NCBI GenBank assembly: GCA_022821735.1 | Contig: JAJECZ010000172.1 | Span: forward strand, 1 to 36,317 | Direction of reading: 5' to 3' | Length of the DNA: 36,317 nucleotides | DNA from: Alphaproteobacteria bacterium | Lineage (GTDB): Bacteria; Pseudomonadota; Alphaproteobacteria; Bin95 | Shown here: one piece after another, positions 19,349-28,977 of the stretch | Position numbering within the stretch: the stretch's first letter is position 1 | Layout: every line of letters begins with the position of its first letter | Made by a program: the position numbers and the translations under genes | Notes under the pieces: model-generated | What the model saw: the letters and a program-made list of their open reading frames with translations, nothing else | Told to the model about the DNA's origin: nothing | The model's database searches: none

Positions 19349-20473
19349 ATGCCGCCATCCCCCGCCGAAATCCGGATCAAGGGCAAGACAATCCTGCAGG
19401 TGCTGCCTGCGCTGGAGGCGGGCGGCGTCGAGCGGGGGACGCTGGAGATCGCCGCGGCACTCCGCGAGGCGGGCGCACGGGCATTGGTGGTCTCCTCCGG
19501 CGGACGGATGGCGGCAGGCCTGGGCGCGGACCACATCGCCCTGCCCGTCCACACGAAAAACCCTCTCGGCCTCTGGCGCAATGCGGCCCGCCTGAAGGAA
19601 CTGATCGAGCATGAAGGTGTGGACCTCGTCCACGCCCGGTCGCGCGCGCCCGCCTGGAGCACCCGCTCGGCGGCAAGGCGCGCGGGGGTTCCGTTCGTCA
19701 CCACATTCCACGGCGCATACGGCGCCCGCAGCGCCGCCAAGCGCGCCTGGAACCGGATCATGATCCGGGGCGACCGGGTCATCGCCGTCTCGGACTTCAT
19801 CGCCGCACATATGCGCGAAGTCTATGGCTGTGCCCCGGAACGCATCCGGACTGTGCATCGGGGCATCGACGCCGCGGCGTTCGATCCCAGCACCGTCCCG
19901 CCGCGCGAGAGGGCTGCCCTGCGCGCCGCATGGGCCGTCCCGGAAGGCGCGCGGGTCGTGTTGCTGCCGGGCCGTCTCACCCGGCTCAAGGGTCACGGCG
20001 TGCTGATCGAGGCGATGCGGCTGCTCGCAGACCCGGAGCTCGTCGCCGTATTCGCGGGCTCCGACCGGGACCGGGACGCCTATCGGCAGGAACTGGAAGC
20101 GCAGGCGCGCGGCCTCCCGGTGCGCTTCGCCGGTCATATCGACGACGTGGCGGCCGCCTATGCGGCAAGCGATGTCGTCATTTCCGCTTCCGTCCAGCCG
20201 GAATCCTTCGGGCGCGTGCTGGCGGAGGCCGGCGCCATGGGCGTTCCCGTCGTCGCCAGCGACCACGGCGGCGCGCGCGAAATCCTTCTGCACGGCGAGA
20301 CCGGCTGGCTGGTCCCGCCGGGCGACCCCGCCGCACTCGCCGGGGGCATTCGCACCGCGCTCGCCGCCGCAGGACCCGCCCTTGCGGAAAGGGCCCGCGG
20401 CCATGTGCTCGCCCGCTTCACCCGCGCGGCCATGTGTGCGAAGACGCTGGCGGTCTATGGAGAACTGCTTTGA
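19349..20473 (+). CDS. glycosyltransferase family 4
   Basis: ILQVLPALEAGGVERGTLEIAAAL; VVLLPGRLTRLKGHGVLIEAM; SVQPESFGRVLAEAGAMGVPVVASDHGGAREI. Confidence 0.9.
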   Translation: MPPSPAEIRIKGKTILQVLPALEAGGVERGTLEIAAALREAGARALVVSSGGRMAAGLGADHIALPVHTKNPLGLWRNAARLKELIEHEGVDLVHARSRAPAWSTRSAARRAGVPFVTTFHGAYGARSAAKRAWNRIMIRGDRVIAVSDFIAAHMREVYGCAPERIRTVHRGIDAAAFDPSTVPPRERAALRAAWAVPEGARVVLLPGRLTRLKGHGVLIEAMRLLADPELVAVFAGSDRDRDAYRQELEAQARGLPVRFAGHIDDVAAAYAASDVVISASVQPESFGRVLAEAGAMGVPVVASDHGGAREILLHGETGWLVPPGDPAALAGGIRTALAAAGPALAERARGHVLARFTRAAMCAKTLAVYGELL

Positions 20474-21288
20474 CGAGTTCCCGGAAGCGCCCGACCGAAG
20501 CCGGAGAGCCTTCCCCGATTTCCTGCTACATCCGCACCCTCAACGAAGAGAGCCGGATCGGGGCGGCCGTCCGCGCGGCCCTTTCGGTCGCGCGCGAAGT
20601 CGTTGTGGTCGATTCCGGCTCGACGGATGGCACCGTTGCAGCGGCCGAAGCCGCAGGCGCAAGGATTGTGAAGCAGGAGTGGCTGGGCGGCGGCCACCAG
20701 AAGCGCGTCGGAGAGGACGCCTGCCGGCACGACTGGCTGCTGGACCTGGACGCCGACGAGATCGTAAGCGAGGATCTGGCGCAGGAGGTCCGGGCCCTTT
20801 TCGCCGGGGCCGGGCCGGATGCAGACGTTTACCGGCTCTCCCTCGTGACCGTCGATCCGTCCGGACGCATCTGGCGCCGGGCGCGCGCTCCCCGCCGCGC
20901 CAAGCTCTACGATCGGCGCAAGATCCGCATGCCCGCGCACGGCGCATGGGACCAGTTCCGTATTCCCGCCGGCCTTCGGGTGCGCCGGCTCCGGGGACCG
21001 CTCCTGCACCATGCCTTCGAAGACATCGCCCATCTCTCGCGCAAACAGGGCAGCGCCATGGTCCGCCGGGTCCGGTTTCTGGACGGGGACCGGCGCCCGG
21101 CGATCGCGCTCAGGGTCTGGCTCGGCCTGCCGGTCTTCTTCCTCCGGAACTACCTGCTGCGCGGCCAGTGGCGGGAAGGCCGCTACGGTTTCCTCTTCGC
21201 GCTGACCACCGCATACAATCACTGGCTGCGCTACGCGATGCTCTACGAGCGTCGGCACGGGCGCGCGGGCAGGGACGGCAGCGAGTGA
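20470..21288 (+). CDS. glycosyltransferase family 2 (LPS core WaaE/KdtX-like)
   Basis: EVVVVDSGSTDGTVAAAEAAGARIVKQEW; DWLLDLDADEIVSEDL; TTG start overlapping previous gene stop. The track ORF starting at 19930 is over-extended. Confidence 0.85.
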   Translation: MTSSRKRPTEAGEPSPISCYIRTLNEESRIGAAVRAALSVAREVVVVDSGSTDGTVAAAEAAGARIVKQEWLGGGHQKRVGEDACRHDWLLDLDADEIVSEDLAQEVRALFAGAGPDADVYRLSLVTVDPSGRIWRRARAPRRAKLYDRRKIRMPAHGAWDQFRIPAGLRVRRLRGPLLHHAFEDIAHLSRKQGSAMVRRVRFLDGDRRPAIALRVWLGLPVFFLRNYLLRGQWREGRYGFLFALTTAYNHWLRYAMLYERRHGRAGRDGSE

Positions 21289-21426
21289 CTGTCGATTCTA
21301 TTTCCTTGACGGCCGCGCCGTATGGACGCAGGCTTCCGCCTTCACGGCGCCAGAGCCTGTACCTACCGCCTTGTTGATGCGGTCGTTGAGGGCCCGCGCC
21401 GAAGCGAGGAGTGAGGAGGACTATCG

Positions 21427-22533
21427 ATGACAGGGTTGAAACGAATTACGGTCTGGTGCCTGGCGCTGTTCGCCGGCGCGCTGGTCGCAATGGCGCCGGC
21501 AAAGGATGCTTCGGCGCAGGAATTCAAGCTGCAATTCCAGACGGCGTTCCCATCTTCGTTCTACACCCACAACAGCTTCCTGTATTTCGCGGACCGCGTG
21601 AAAGCGTTGTCGAACGGGCGCGTCGAGATCATCGTCCAGCCGGGCGGCGCGATCGTGCCCTCGTTCGAGCTTCTGGACGCGACGGCCCGCAAGGTGCTGG
21701 ACGGCGGATTCTCGGCATCGGCCTACTATGTCGGCAAGAACCGCGCCGCGGCGCTGTTCGGCCCGGCGCCGGGCGGCCCGTGGGGCTTCGACTGGATCGA
21801 CTATTGGGGCTGGGTCTATGACGGCGGCGGCCTCGAACTGCACAACCGGCTCTTCACGGAAATCCTCGACCGCGATGTCGTCGTGTTCCCGATCTCGCCG
21901 GTGGGCAACCAGCCGCTCGGCTGGTTCAACCGCGAGGTAACGAGCTGGGAGGACCTCGCCACGATCAAGTGCCGGGCGACGGGCATTACCGGCGAGGTGA
22001 TGTCGAAGTCGGGCATGAAGACCGTCAACATGTCCGGCGGCGAAATCCTGCCCGCCGTCGAGCGCGGCATCATCGACTGCGCCGAGTGGGCGGGTCCGGC
22101 CGCCGACATCGACATGGGCTTCTACCAGATCCTGAAGCACTACTACCTGCCGTCCGCGCATGAGCCGGCGACGCTGATCGAACTCATCATCAACGGCGAT
22201 GTGTGGCGCTCGCTGCCGAAGGACATCCAGGAGATCATGAAGTCGGTGAGCTGGGAGGCGACGCTCTGGCAGGTGATCCAGACGCACAGGCTCAACGCCG
22301 TTGCGATCAAGAAGCTGAAGGAGGCCGGCGTCCAGTTCCACAAGACCCCGGACAGCATCCTCGACGGCCAGATGAAGGCCTGGGAGGAAATCCGCGATCA
22401 GGCAATCGCGGAAAACCCCTTCTTCGCCGAGGTGATCGAGTCCCAGCGCGTCTATGCCGAGGAGATCGTGCCTGCACGGCAGTTCTCCCAGGTCGATTAC
22501 GACTGGCTGGCGGACTACTACTGGAAGAAGTAG
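21427..22533 (+). CDS. dctP: TRAP transporter substrate-binding protein DctP
   Basis: Signal peptide (WCLALFAGALVAMAPAKDASAQ), LQFQTAFPSSFYTHNSFLYFADRVKALSNGRVEIIVQPGGAIVP; followed by DctQ/DctM. SD gaggagg upstream. Confidence 0.9.
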   Translation: MTGLKRITVWCLALFAGALVAMAPAKDASAQEFKLQFQTAFPSSFYTHNSFLYFADRVKALSNGRVEIIVQPGGAIVPSFELLDATARKVLDGGFSASAYYVGKNRAAALFGPAPGGPWGFDWIDYWGWVYDGGGLELHNRLFTEILDRDVVVFPISPVGNQPLGWFNREVTSWEDLATIKCRATGITGEVMSKSGMKTVNMSGGEILPAVERGIIDCAEWAGPAADIDMGFYQILKHYYLPSAHEPATLIELIINGDVWRSLPKDIQEIMKSVSWEATLWQVIQTHRLNAVAIKKLKEAGVQFHKTPDSILDGQMKAWEEIRDQAIAENPFFAEVIESQRVYAEEIVPARQFSQVDYDWLADYYWKK

Positions 22534-22551
22534 CGGCGACAGCGTGACGGG

Positions 22552-22591
22552 CCGCCCGCCTCCCGCTCCGGCGGGAGGCGGGCGGTTTCTT
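22552..22591 (+). terminator. intrinsic terminator / mRNA-stabilising hairpin downstream of dctP
   Basis: CCGCCCGCCTCCCGC-TCCG-GCGGGAGGCGGGCGG, perfect 15-bp stem, UCCG tetraloop, followed by TTTCTT. Confidence 0.8.
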
Positions 22592-22637
22592 CCGGTCCGG
22601 CCCGGATACGCAGACGAACTCGCATGGAGGCAGGCCC

Positions 22638-23681
22638 ATGAAGGCCGTGGTGTTTCTCGGCGACCGCCAGCTCGAATTCATGGAGTTCCCCGATCCCGTT
22701 CCCGGGCCCGGCGAAGCGGTGATCGAGATCAAGGCTTCGGGCATGTGCGGCAGCGACCTCAAGATGTACCGGGCCAGGGGCGGAGCGGCCGCGCTCGGTC
22801 TCGGCGGTCCGGGAGGGCCGGTGATCGCCGGGCATGAGCCCTGCGGCGTGGTGGCGGCCGTCGGCGACGGCGTGCCGGAAGCGCTCGCCAGGGTCGGCGA
22901 CCGCGTCATGGACCACCACTATGACGGCTGCGGCGTGTGCAAGCATTGCCGGCAGGGCTGGTCGCAGATGTGCCTCGAAGGCACGACGGTATTCGGCGCG
23001 ACGGGCCACGGCGCGCATGCCGCCTACATGAAGGTGCCGGCGCACACGCTCGTGAAGCTGCCGGACGAGCTTTCCTACAAGACGGGCGCCGCGATCTCCT
23101 GCGGCACTGGCACCGCCTACGGCGCGCTGAAGCGCCTCGCGCTGGCGGGCGACGAGACAATCGCAATCTTCGGCCAGGGCCCGGTCGGCCTGAGCGCCAC
23201 GCAGCTGGCCAAGGCGATGGGCGCCCGCGTAATCGCGCTCGATATCGGCGAGGAACGGCGCGACCTCGCGCGGCAATTCGGCGCCGACGAGGTCGTCGAT
23301 CCACGCTCCAACGATGTCGTCCAAGCGATCCGCGACCTGACCGACGGCGAGGGCGCGCAGAAATCGCTGGACTGCTCATCCAGTCCGGAGGCGCGCCGCG
23401 ATGCCGTGCGCTGCGTGAGGAGCTGGGGCACGGCCTGCTTCGTCGGCGAAGGCGGCGATGTCACCATCGACGTTTCCACCGACATGCTGCGCCGCCAGGT
23501 GACCGTGGTCGGCTCCTGGACCTTCTCGAAGAACGGCCAGGCCGAATGCGCGCGCTTCGTCGCCGAGCGCGGGATCGATGTGGATGCGCTGTTCACGCAC
23601 GAGTTCGCGCTAGACCAGGCCGTGGACGCCTACAAGCTTTTCGACACCCAGACGACCGGCAAGGGCGTATTCCTGATGTGA
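22638..23681 (+). CDS. zinc-dependent alcohol dehydrogenase (MDR family)
   Basis: GMCGSDLKMYRARGG; GHEPCGVVAAVGDGV; CGVCKHCRQGWSQMC; FGQGPVGLSATQLAKAMGARVIALD. Confidence 0.9.
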   Translation: MKAVVFLGDRQLEFMEFPDPVPGPGEAVIEIKASGMCGSDLKMYRARGGAAALGLGGPGGPVIAGHEPCGVVAAVGDGVPEALARVGDRVMDHHYDGCGVCKHCRQGWSQMCLEGTTVFGATGHGAHAAYMKVPAHTLVKLPDELSYKTGAAISCGTGTAYGALKRLALAGDETIAIFGQGPVGLSATQLAKAMGARVIALDIGEERRDLARQFGADEVVDPRSNDVVQAIRDLTDGEGAQKSLDCSSSPEARRDAVRCVRSWGTACFVGEGGDVTIDVSTDMLRRQVTVVGSWTFSKNGQAECARFVAERGIDVDALFTHEFALDQAVDAYKLFDTQTTGKGVFLM

Positions 23682-23740
23682 CGGCCGGCGCCGGAGCAGA
23701 CGGCGCGGGTTCCGCCAATTCGAGAGGGAACGAGGCTGCG

Positions 23741-24307
23741 ATGAACGAAACGGTTGAGAAGTGGATGCGACGTATCGTCGGCTTCGTCGATGGCGTGTCC
23801 GACTGGATCGGGGCCTGGATCCTCGCGTTCCTGGCGCTGCCGCTGCTGTATGTCGTCTGCCACGAGGTGATCGCGCGCTATGTGTTCAATGCGCCGACCA
23901 ATTGGGCGTTCGAACTCACCTTCATGACTTACGGCGCCTTCTTCATGCTGGGCGCCGGCTACACCCTGCTCAAGGGCGGCCATGTCCGCACCGACATCTT
24001 CTACAACAACTGGTCGTTCCGCACCCGCGGCATCATCGACACGACGCTCTACATCGTCGCCTTCTTCCCCGGCATGATCTTCTTCTTCATCGTCGGCTGG
24101 GAAGAAATGCTCCACGCCTACAACACCGCCGAACGGTCGGACATGACACCGTGGGGGCCGTCTATCGTGCCGTTCAAGGCGACGATACCGGCCTCGGCGG
24201 CGTTGCTGTTGTTCCAGGGCGTCTCGGAACTCTGCAAGAGCTTCTACGCCATGGTGGAAAACAAGCCGCTCCTTGAGGATGCTGAGCTGATAGGGAGCGA
24301 AGTATGA
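23741..24307 (+). CDS. dctQ: TRAP transporter small permease DctQ
   Basis: Hydrophobic small permease between dctP and dctM: WAFELTFMTYGAFFMLGAGYTLLKGGHVRTDIFY; ATGA overlap with dctM. Confidence 0.9.
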   Translation: MNETVEKWMRRIVGFVDGVSDWIGAWILAFLALPLLYVVCHEVIARYVFNAPTNWAFELTFMTYGAFFMLGAGYTLLKGGHVRTDIFYNNWSFRTRGIIDTTLYIVAFFPGMIFFFIVGWEEMLHAYNTAERSDMTPWGPSIVPFKATIPASAALLLFQGVSELCKSFYAMVENKPLLEDAELIGSEV

Positions 24308-25623
24308 GCACTGACATTCTCGGCCTGGTCCTGCTCTGCTCGCTCATCGCAGGCATCTTCGTCGGCTTCCCTATCGCCTTCACGCTGATCATCCTGGCGA
24401 CCGGTTTCGGCTATGCCGTCTTCGGCGATTCGGTCTTCTACCAGATGTACTTCCAGACCCTGGGCATCATGAAGGCAAGCGAACTCGCCGCGGCTCCGCT
24501 GTTCATCTTCATGGGCCACATTCTGGAACGCGCCGGGTTGATGGCGCGGCTCTTCCGATCGTTCCAATTCATATTGGCCCCGGTGCGGGGCTCGCTCTAT
24601 CTGGGCGTGCTCGGCACCGCGACGCTCTTCGCCACGGCGACCGGCATCATCGGCGCGTCGATCACCGTGATGGGCATGATGGCGGCGCCGGCCATGACCC
24701 GCGCCGGCTACGATCCGCGCATGTCTGCAGGCGTCATCGCCGCCGGCGGCTGCCTCGGCATTCTCATCCCGCCAAGCGTCATGCTGCTGGTCATGGGCCC
24801 CATCATCGGCGTCTCGGTCATCGACCTGTTCGCCGCCGCGCTCATTCCGGGCCTGATCCTGGCCGGCCTCTATATCGGCTACGCGATGATCCGCTCGTTC
24901 CTGAACCCGGAACTCGGGCCGCCGCTGCCGCCGGAAGACCGCGCGACTTCGATCGGCCAGATCTTCCGGGAATTCTTCTCGGGCATCGTGCCGCTGGCCG
25001 TCATCATGTTCTCGGCCCTGGGCAGCATCATCGTCGGCATCGCGACGCCGACAGAGGCCGCCGGCATGGGAGCGCTCGGCGCGACCCTGCTGACGGTGGC
25101 CTATCGCCGGCTGACCTGGCGCATCCTGCTCGACGCCTGCCGGCACACGCTCACCACTACGAGCCTGGTGCTGTTCCTGGCGGTCGCCTCGAACATCTAC
25201 GGCGCGGTGTTCACCCGGCTCGGCACCGGCAACCTGCTGACCAACTTCATGCTCGGGCTGCCCGTGGACCCGCTGTTCCTGCTCGCCATCCTGATGGTGG
25301 TCATCTTCATTCTCGGATGGCCGCTGGAGTGGCCGGCGGTGGTGTTCATCTTCCTCCCGGTCTTCGTGCCCGTCGTGCAGAAGCTCAACTTCGACCTGGT
25401 CTGGTTCAGCACGCTCGTAGCCGTGAACCTGCAGACGGCGTTCCTGTCGCCGCCCGTTGCGATGGCTGCATATTATTTGCGTGCCGTGGCGCCACACTGG
25501 TCGCTGGGCGACATCTACCGCGGCATGGCGGCCTTCATGTGTCTGCAGGTGATCGGCCTGGCGATCGTGTTCTTCTTCCCCGGAACCGCGACCTGGCTGC
25601 CGAGCATCCTGTTCGACCGCTGA
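24304..25623 (+). CDS. dctM: TRAP transporter large permease DctM
   Basis: Polytopic; PLFIFMGHILERAGL, GCLGILIPPSVMLLVMGPIIGVSVIDLF, ATPTEAAGMGALGA. Confidence 0.93.
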   Translation: MSTDILGLVLLCSLIAGIFVGFPIAFTLIILATGFGYAVFGDSVFYQMYFQTLGIMKASELAAAPLFIFMGHILERAGLMARLFRSFQFILAPVRGSLYLGVLGTATLFATATGIIGASITVMGMMAAPAMTRAGYDPRMSAGVIAAGGCLGILIPPSVMLLVMGPIIGVSVIDLFAAALIPGLILAGLYIGYAMIRSFLNPELGPPLPPEDRATSIGQIFREFFSGIVPLAVIMFSALGSIIVGIATPTEAAGMGALGATLLTVAYRRLTWRILLDACRHTLTTTSLVLFLAVASNIYGAVFTRLGTGNLLTNFMLGLPVDPLFLLAILMVVIFILGWPLEWPAVVFIFLPVFVPVVQKLNFDLVWFSTLVAVNLQTAFLSPPVAMAAYYLRAVAPHWSLGDIYRGMAAFMCLQVIGLAIVFFFPGTATWLPSILFDR

Positions 25624-25645
25624 CCCGCTGACCTGACGACGCTTC

Positions 25646-25686
25646 GCCGCCGCCCTGCCCCGCTTGCGCCGGGGCGGGGCGGCGGC
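25646..25686. terminator. terminator-like hairpin between dctM and LLM oxidoreductase gene
   Basis: GCCGCCGCCCTGCCCCG-CTTGCGC-CGGGGCGGGGCGGCGGC; 17-bp stem with one T-G (U-G) position; no clear U-tract. Confidence 0.55.
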
Positions 25687-25725
25687 AATACTCGGCTGCG
25701 GACGAGAAGGAAGCGGGAAGGCCCC

Positions 25726-27000
25726 ATGAAGCATCTGTGGTTCCACCTCATGCCCTATACCGAGCTGCCGGACGATTTCCGGGAGCAGAACCCGTCGGTG
25801 TGGGTCGATATCCATTCGCGCCTCTTCGACCCCGAACGCGCGCACTACATGTACAACGACTTCATGGACGAGATGGAGTATGCGGCCGAGGTCGGCTTCG
25901 ACGCCGTGTGCTGCAACGAGCACCACTCCAACGGCTACGGGCTGATGCCCTCGCCCAACCTGATCGCGTCGGCGCTCGCCCGGCGCGCCAACCCCGACAC
26001 CGCGCTCTGCGTCATGGGCAACAGCCTCGCGCTCTACAACCCGCCGACCCGCGTCGCGGAAGAGTTCGCGATGATCGACTGCATCTCGGGCGGGCGGCTG
26101 ATCGCCGGCTTCCCGGTCGGCTCGCCGATGGATACCTGCTACGCCTACGGCCAGAACCCGAGCCTGCTGCGCGAGCGCTATCTCGAGGCCCACGACCTCG
26201 TGATGCGCGCCTGGACCGAGCCCGACACCTTCGCGTTCAACGGCCGCTTCAACCAGCAGCGCTACATCAATATCTGGCCGCGCCCGGTGCAGAAGCCGCA
26301 CCCTCCGGTCTGGATTCCCGGCGGCGGCTCGGTCGAGACCTGGCGCTGGTGCGCCGAGATGGACTATGTGTACTGCTACCTCTCCTATTTCGGCTACAAG
26401 GCCGGCCTGCAGACCATGCAGGGCTTCTGGGAGGAGATGAAGCGGCTCGGCAAGGAGCCGAACCCCTACCGCGCCGGATTCCTGCAATTCGTCGGCGTCG
26501 CCGAGACCGAGGAAGAGGCCTACAGGCTCTACCGGGAGCCGGCGGAGTATTTCTACGGGCGGTGCCTGCATATCGACCCGCGCTTCGCCGCCCCGCCGGG
26601 CTACACCACCGAGGCGACGCAGCGCGCCGGCATCCAGAGCCAGGTCGCCAACGCCGCGCTGCAGAACCGCAAGGCGCTCCAGGTCTCCAGGTCCGCGCGC
26701 GAGTTCGACGCCATTCTGGACAACGGCTATGTCATCATCGGCACGCCGGACCAGGTGGCGGACAAGCTGCGCCAGGTGATCCGCGACCTGCGCTTCGGGC
26801 AGCTCATGCTGCTGCTGCAGTTCGGCAACATGGACAAGCAGCTGGCGAAGTACAACTCCCGCCTCTATGCCGAGCAGGTGATGCCGCAGCTCCAGGATGT
26901 CTGGAGCGAGTGGGAGAACCACTGGTGGCCGACGCCGATGGCCGCCGCCGACCGCGCTGCTCCCGACCCCATCGCGCACCGCGCCGTGGCGGCCGAATAG
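25726..27000 (+). CDS. LLM-class flavin-dependent oxidoreductase (luciferase-like monooxygenase)
   Basis: FDAVCCNEHHSNGYGLMPSPNLIASALARR; SGGRLIAGFPVGSPMD; GTPDQVADKLRQ. Confidence 0.9.
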   Translation: MKHLWFHLMPYTELPDDFREQNPSVWVDIHSRLFDPERAHYMYNDFMDEMEYAAEVGFDAVCCNEHHSNGYGLMPSPNLIASALARRANPDTALCVMGNSLALYNPPTRVAEEFAMIDCISGGRLIAGFPVGSPMDTCYAYGQNPSLLRERYLEAHDLVMRAWTEPDTFAFNGRFNQQRYINIWPRPVQKPHPPVWIPGGGSVETWRWCAEMDYVYCYLSYFGYKAGLQTMQGFWEEMKRLGKEPNPYRAGFLQFVGVAETEEEAYRLYREPAEYFYGRCLHIDPRFAAPPGYTTEATQRAGIQSQVANAALQNRKALQVSRSAREFDAILDNGYVIIGTPDQVADKLRQVIRDLRFGQLMLLLQFGNMDKQLAKYNSRLYAEQVMPQLQDVWSEWENHWWPTPMAAADRAAPDPIAHRAVAAE

Positions 27001-27014
27001 GAGCGCGGCAGGCT

Positions 27015-27812
27015 ATGGACATGGCTTCCCCGCCTCCCGCCGTCGACCATGTGGACGTCAACGGCGAACCCTGCCGCGTCTGGCGCAAGGGATCGGGCCG
27101 CCCACTCGCCTTCCTGGCCGGCCATGGCGGACTGCCCAAATGGCCGGCCTTCCTCGACCGGCTGGCGGAGAGCCACGAAGTCGTCGCGCCCTCCATCCCC
27201 GGCTATCCGGGCGGCCTCGGGCACACGAAGCTCGTGGACCATCTGGACTGGGTGCTGGCGGTCCGCGACCTGTTGAACGGCTGCGGCCTCGAGGGCGGCG
27301 ACACCCTGCTGGCCGGCTCCGGGCCCGGCGCATCCTTCGCGCTGGAGGTCGCCGCACTCTGGCCGCACAAGGTGGACCGGCTGGCGCTGATCGCGCCTTG
27401 GGGCCTGTTCGACGAAGCCGAGCCGATGACCGACCCCTGGGGCCAGCGCATTCCGGAACTGCCGGGGATGCTCTGCGCCGACCCGGAGAACTGGAACGCG
27501 CTCAAGGCCGCGCCCGAAGGCGCGAATTCGGTGGAATGGCCGATCGAGCAGACGCGCGCCCTGGAGGCGTCCGCGCGCGCCTTCTGGCCGCTCGGCAACA
27601 GCGGGCTGGAGAAGCGCCTCGGCCGGGTGCGGGCGCCCGCCCTGCTGCTCTGGGGCGCGGAGGATCGCATCCTGCCGCGCTCCTACGGGGAGCGGATCGC
27701 AGCGGGGCTCGGCGGCCCGGCCAGCCTTCAGGCCATCGACGGCGCCGGCCACCTCGCCGAACTCGACAGGCCTGCCGAGGTCGCGGAGGCCATCCGGGCC
27801 TTCTTCGCCTGA
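27015..27812 (+). CDS. alpha/beta hydrolase
   Basis: LAGSGPGASFALEVAALWPHKVDRLALIAPWG; LLLWGAEDRILP; DGAGHLAELDRPAEVAEAI. Confidence 0.85.
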   Translation: MDMASPPPAVDHVDVNGEPCRVWRKGSGRPLAFLAGHGGLPKWPAFLDRLAESHEVVAPSIPGYPGGLGHTKLVDHLDWVLAVRDLLNGCGLEGGDTLLAGSGPGASFALEVAALWPHKVDRLALIAPWGLFDEAEPMTDPWGQRIPELPGMLCADPENWNALKAAPEGANSVEWPIEQTRALEASARAFWPLGNSGLEKRLGRVRAPALLLWGAEDRILPRSYGERIAAGLGGPASLQAIDGAGHLAELDRPAEVAEAIRAFFA

Positions 27813-27820
27813 TCCGCAGC

Positions 27821-28417
27821 ATGTCCTGCACGGGTAACGCGCGAATCGTCTTCCCGGAGTTGCCGAAGCGGATCTTCCAGATCATCTATGCCGACCCGCC
27901 ATGGGACTATAAGGGCCAACTCCAGCATGCCGGGCCGGGCAGCGGCGACTCCGGCGGCGCGGTCCGCCACTATCCGACAGTCACGCTGGACGATCTCAAG
28001 ACGCTTCCGGTCGCGGACATCGCAGCAGAGAATTCGCTGCTGTTCCTCTGGGCCACCAATCCGCATCTGGACCAGGCCATCGATCTCGGGAAGGCATGGG
28101 GCTTTAACTGGGCCACGGTCGCGTTCGTGTGGGACAAGCAGAAGACCAATCCCGGCTTCTACACGCTCAGCCAGTGCGAGCTGTGCCTCGTCTTCAAGCG
28201 CGGCAGGATTCCGCAACCGCGGGGTGCGAGGAACATCCGCCAGCTCGTGAGCGCCAAGCGCGGCCCGCATTCGGAAAAGCCCGCCGAAGTCCGAGAGCGC
28301 ATCGAGGCGATGTTTCCCGCCCAATCGAAGATCGAACTCTTCTCTCGCGAGCGCGCACCCGGCTGGACGGCCTGGGGCCTCGAAGCCCTGTCCGTCCCGA
28401 TGAATGCAGGCGGGTAG
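27821..28417 (+). CDS. MT-A70 family adenine-specific methyltransferase
   Basis: IIYADPPWDYKG catalytic motif; LLFLWATNPHLDQAI; VKR..HSEKPAEVRERIEAMFP..KIELFSRERAPGWTAWG. Confidence 0.92.
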   Translation: MSCTGNARIVFPELPKRIFQIIYADPPWDYKGQLQHAGPGSGDSGGAVRHYPTVTLDDLKTLPVADIAAENSLLFLWATNPHLDQAIDLGKAWGFNWATVAFVWDKQKTNPGFYTLSQCELCLVFKRGRIPQPRGARNIRQLVSAKRGPHSEKPAEVRERIEAMFPAQSKIELFSRERAPGWTAWGLEALSVPMNAGG

Positions 28418-28420
28418 CCG

Positions 28421-28840
28421 ATGAGCGAAGCAGCATTCGGTGTCCGCGCGCTGGGCGAAGTCGTCCTGCGAACGGGCCGGCTGGACGAGATGCGGGCCTT
28501 CTACCGGGACATCATCGGACTTGAGGTCATGCGAGTGTTCGAGGACGGCATGACCTTCTTCCGCCTGGCGCCCGGCTTCGAAGGCCACACGGCAGTGCTG
28601 GCCCTCTTCCCGCTCGACCGGGGCGAGGGCTGGCAGGGCCACGAGCAGTCCCGCTCCACGCTGCACCATTTCGCGCTGAGCATCCCCCATGCCGAGCATG
28701 CCGCCGCGCTGGCCGCGCTCACCGCCCGGGGCCTCGAACCGTGGACCGCATTTCACGAATGGGTCGGCTGGCATTCCATCTATGTCCATGACCCCGACGG
28801 CAACACGGTCGAACTCGTCAGCGCCCCGGAGCCGGCATGA
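28421..28840 (+). CDS. VOC family (glyoxalase/extradiol-like) protein
   Basis: LGEVVLRTGRLDEMRAFYRDIIGLEVMRVFEDGMTFFRLAPG; FHEWVGWHSIYVHDPDGNTVELVS. Confidence 0.88.
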   Translation: MSEAAFGVRALGEVVLRTGRLDEMRAFYRDIIGLEVMRVFEDGMTFFRLAPGFEGHTAVLALFPLDRGEGWQGHEQSRSTLHHFALSIPHAEHAAALAALTARGLEPWTAFHEWVGWHSIYVHDPDGNTVELVSAPEPA

Positions 28841-28977
28841 CGGACTGTACGCGGCCAAGCCTTCGGTTTCCGGGCGAAGCTTGCCGCGATAGTCCGGCCC
28901 GCCTAGTGTAATTCGACTTCCGAGCCGTGGACCCACGCGGCGGACCGAAGCGGCTTCTTCGACAAGTCGGCACGCAA

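Noticed and set aside
16763-20404. 1213-aa minus-strand ORF
   Set aside because: Only the last ~81 codons (antitoxin) are credible; the rest is antisense to ahcY and GT4 and out of frame with the hydrolase.
21309-21321. ACGGC-CGC-GCCGT inverted repeat upstream of dctP
   Set aside because: Short GC-rich palindrome that is likely by chance in this composition; no regulator gene adjacent to support an operator.
24244-26979. 911-aa minus-strand ORF
   Set aside because: Antisense shadow of dctM and the LLM oxidoreductase gene; low-complexity His/Arg/Glu/Asp composition.
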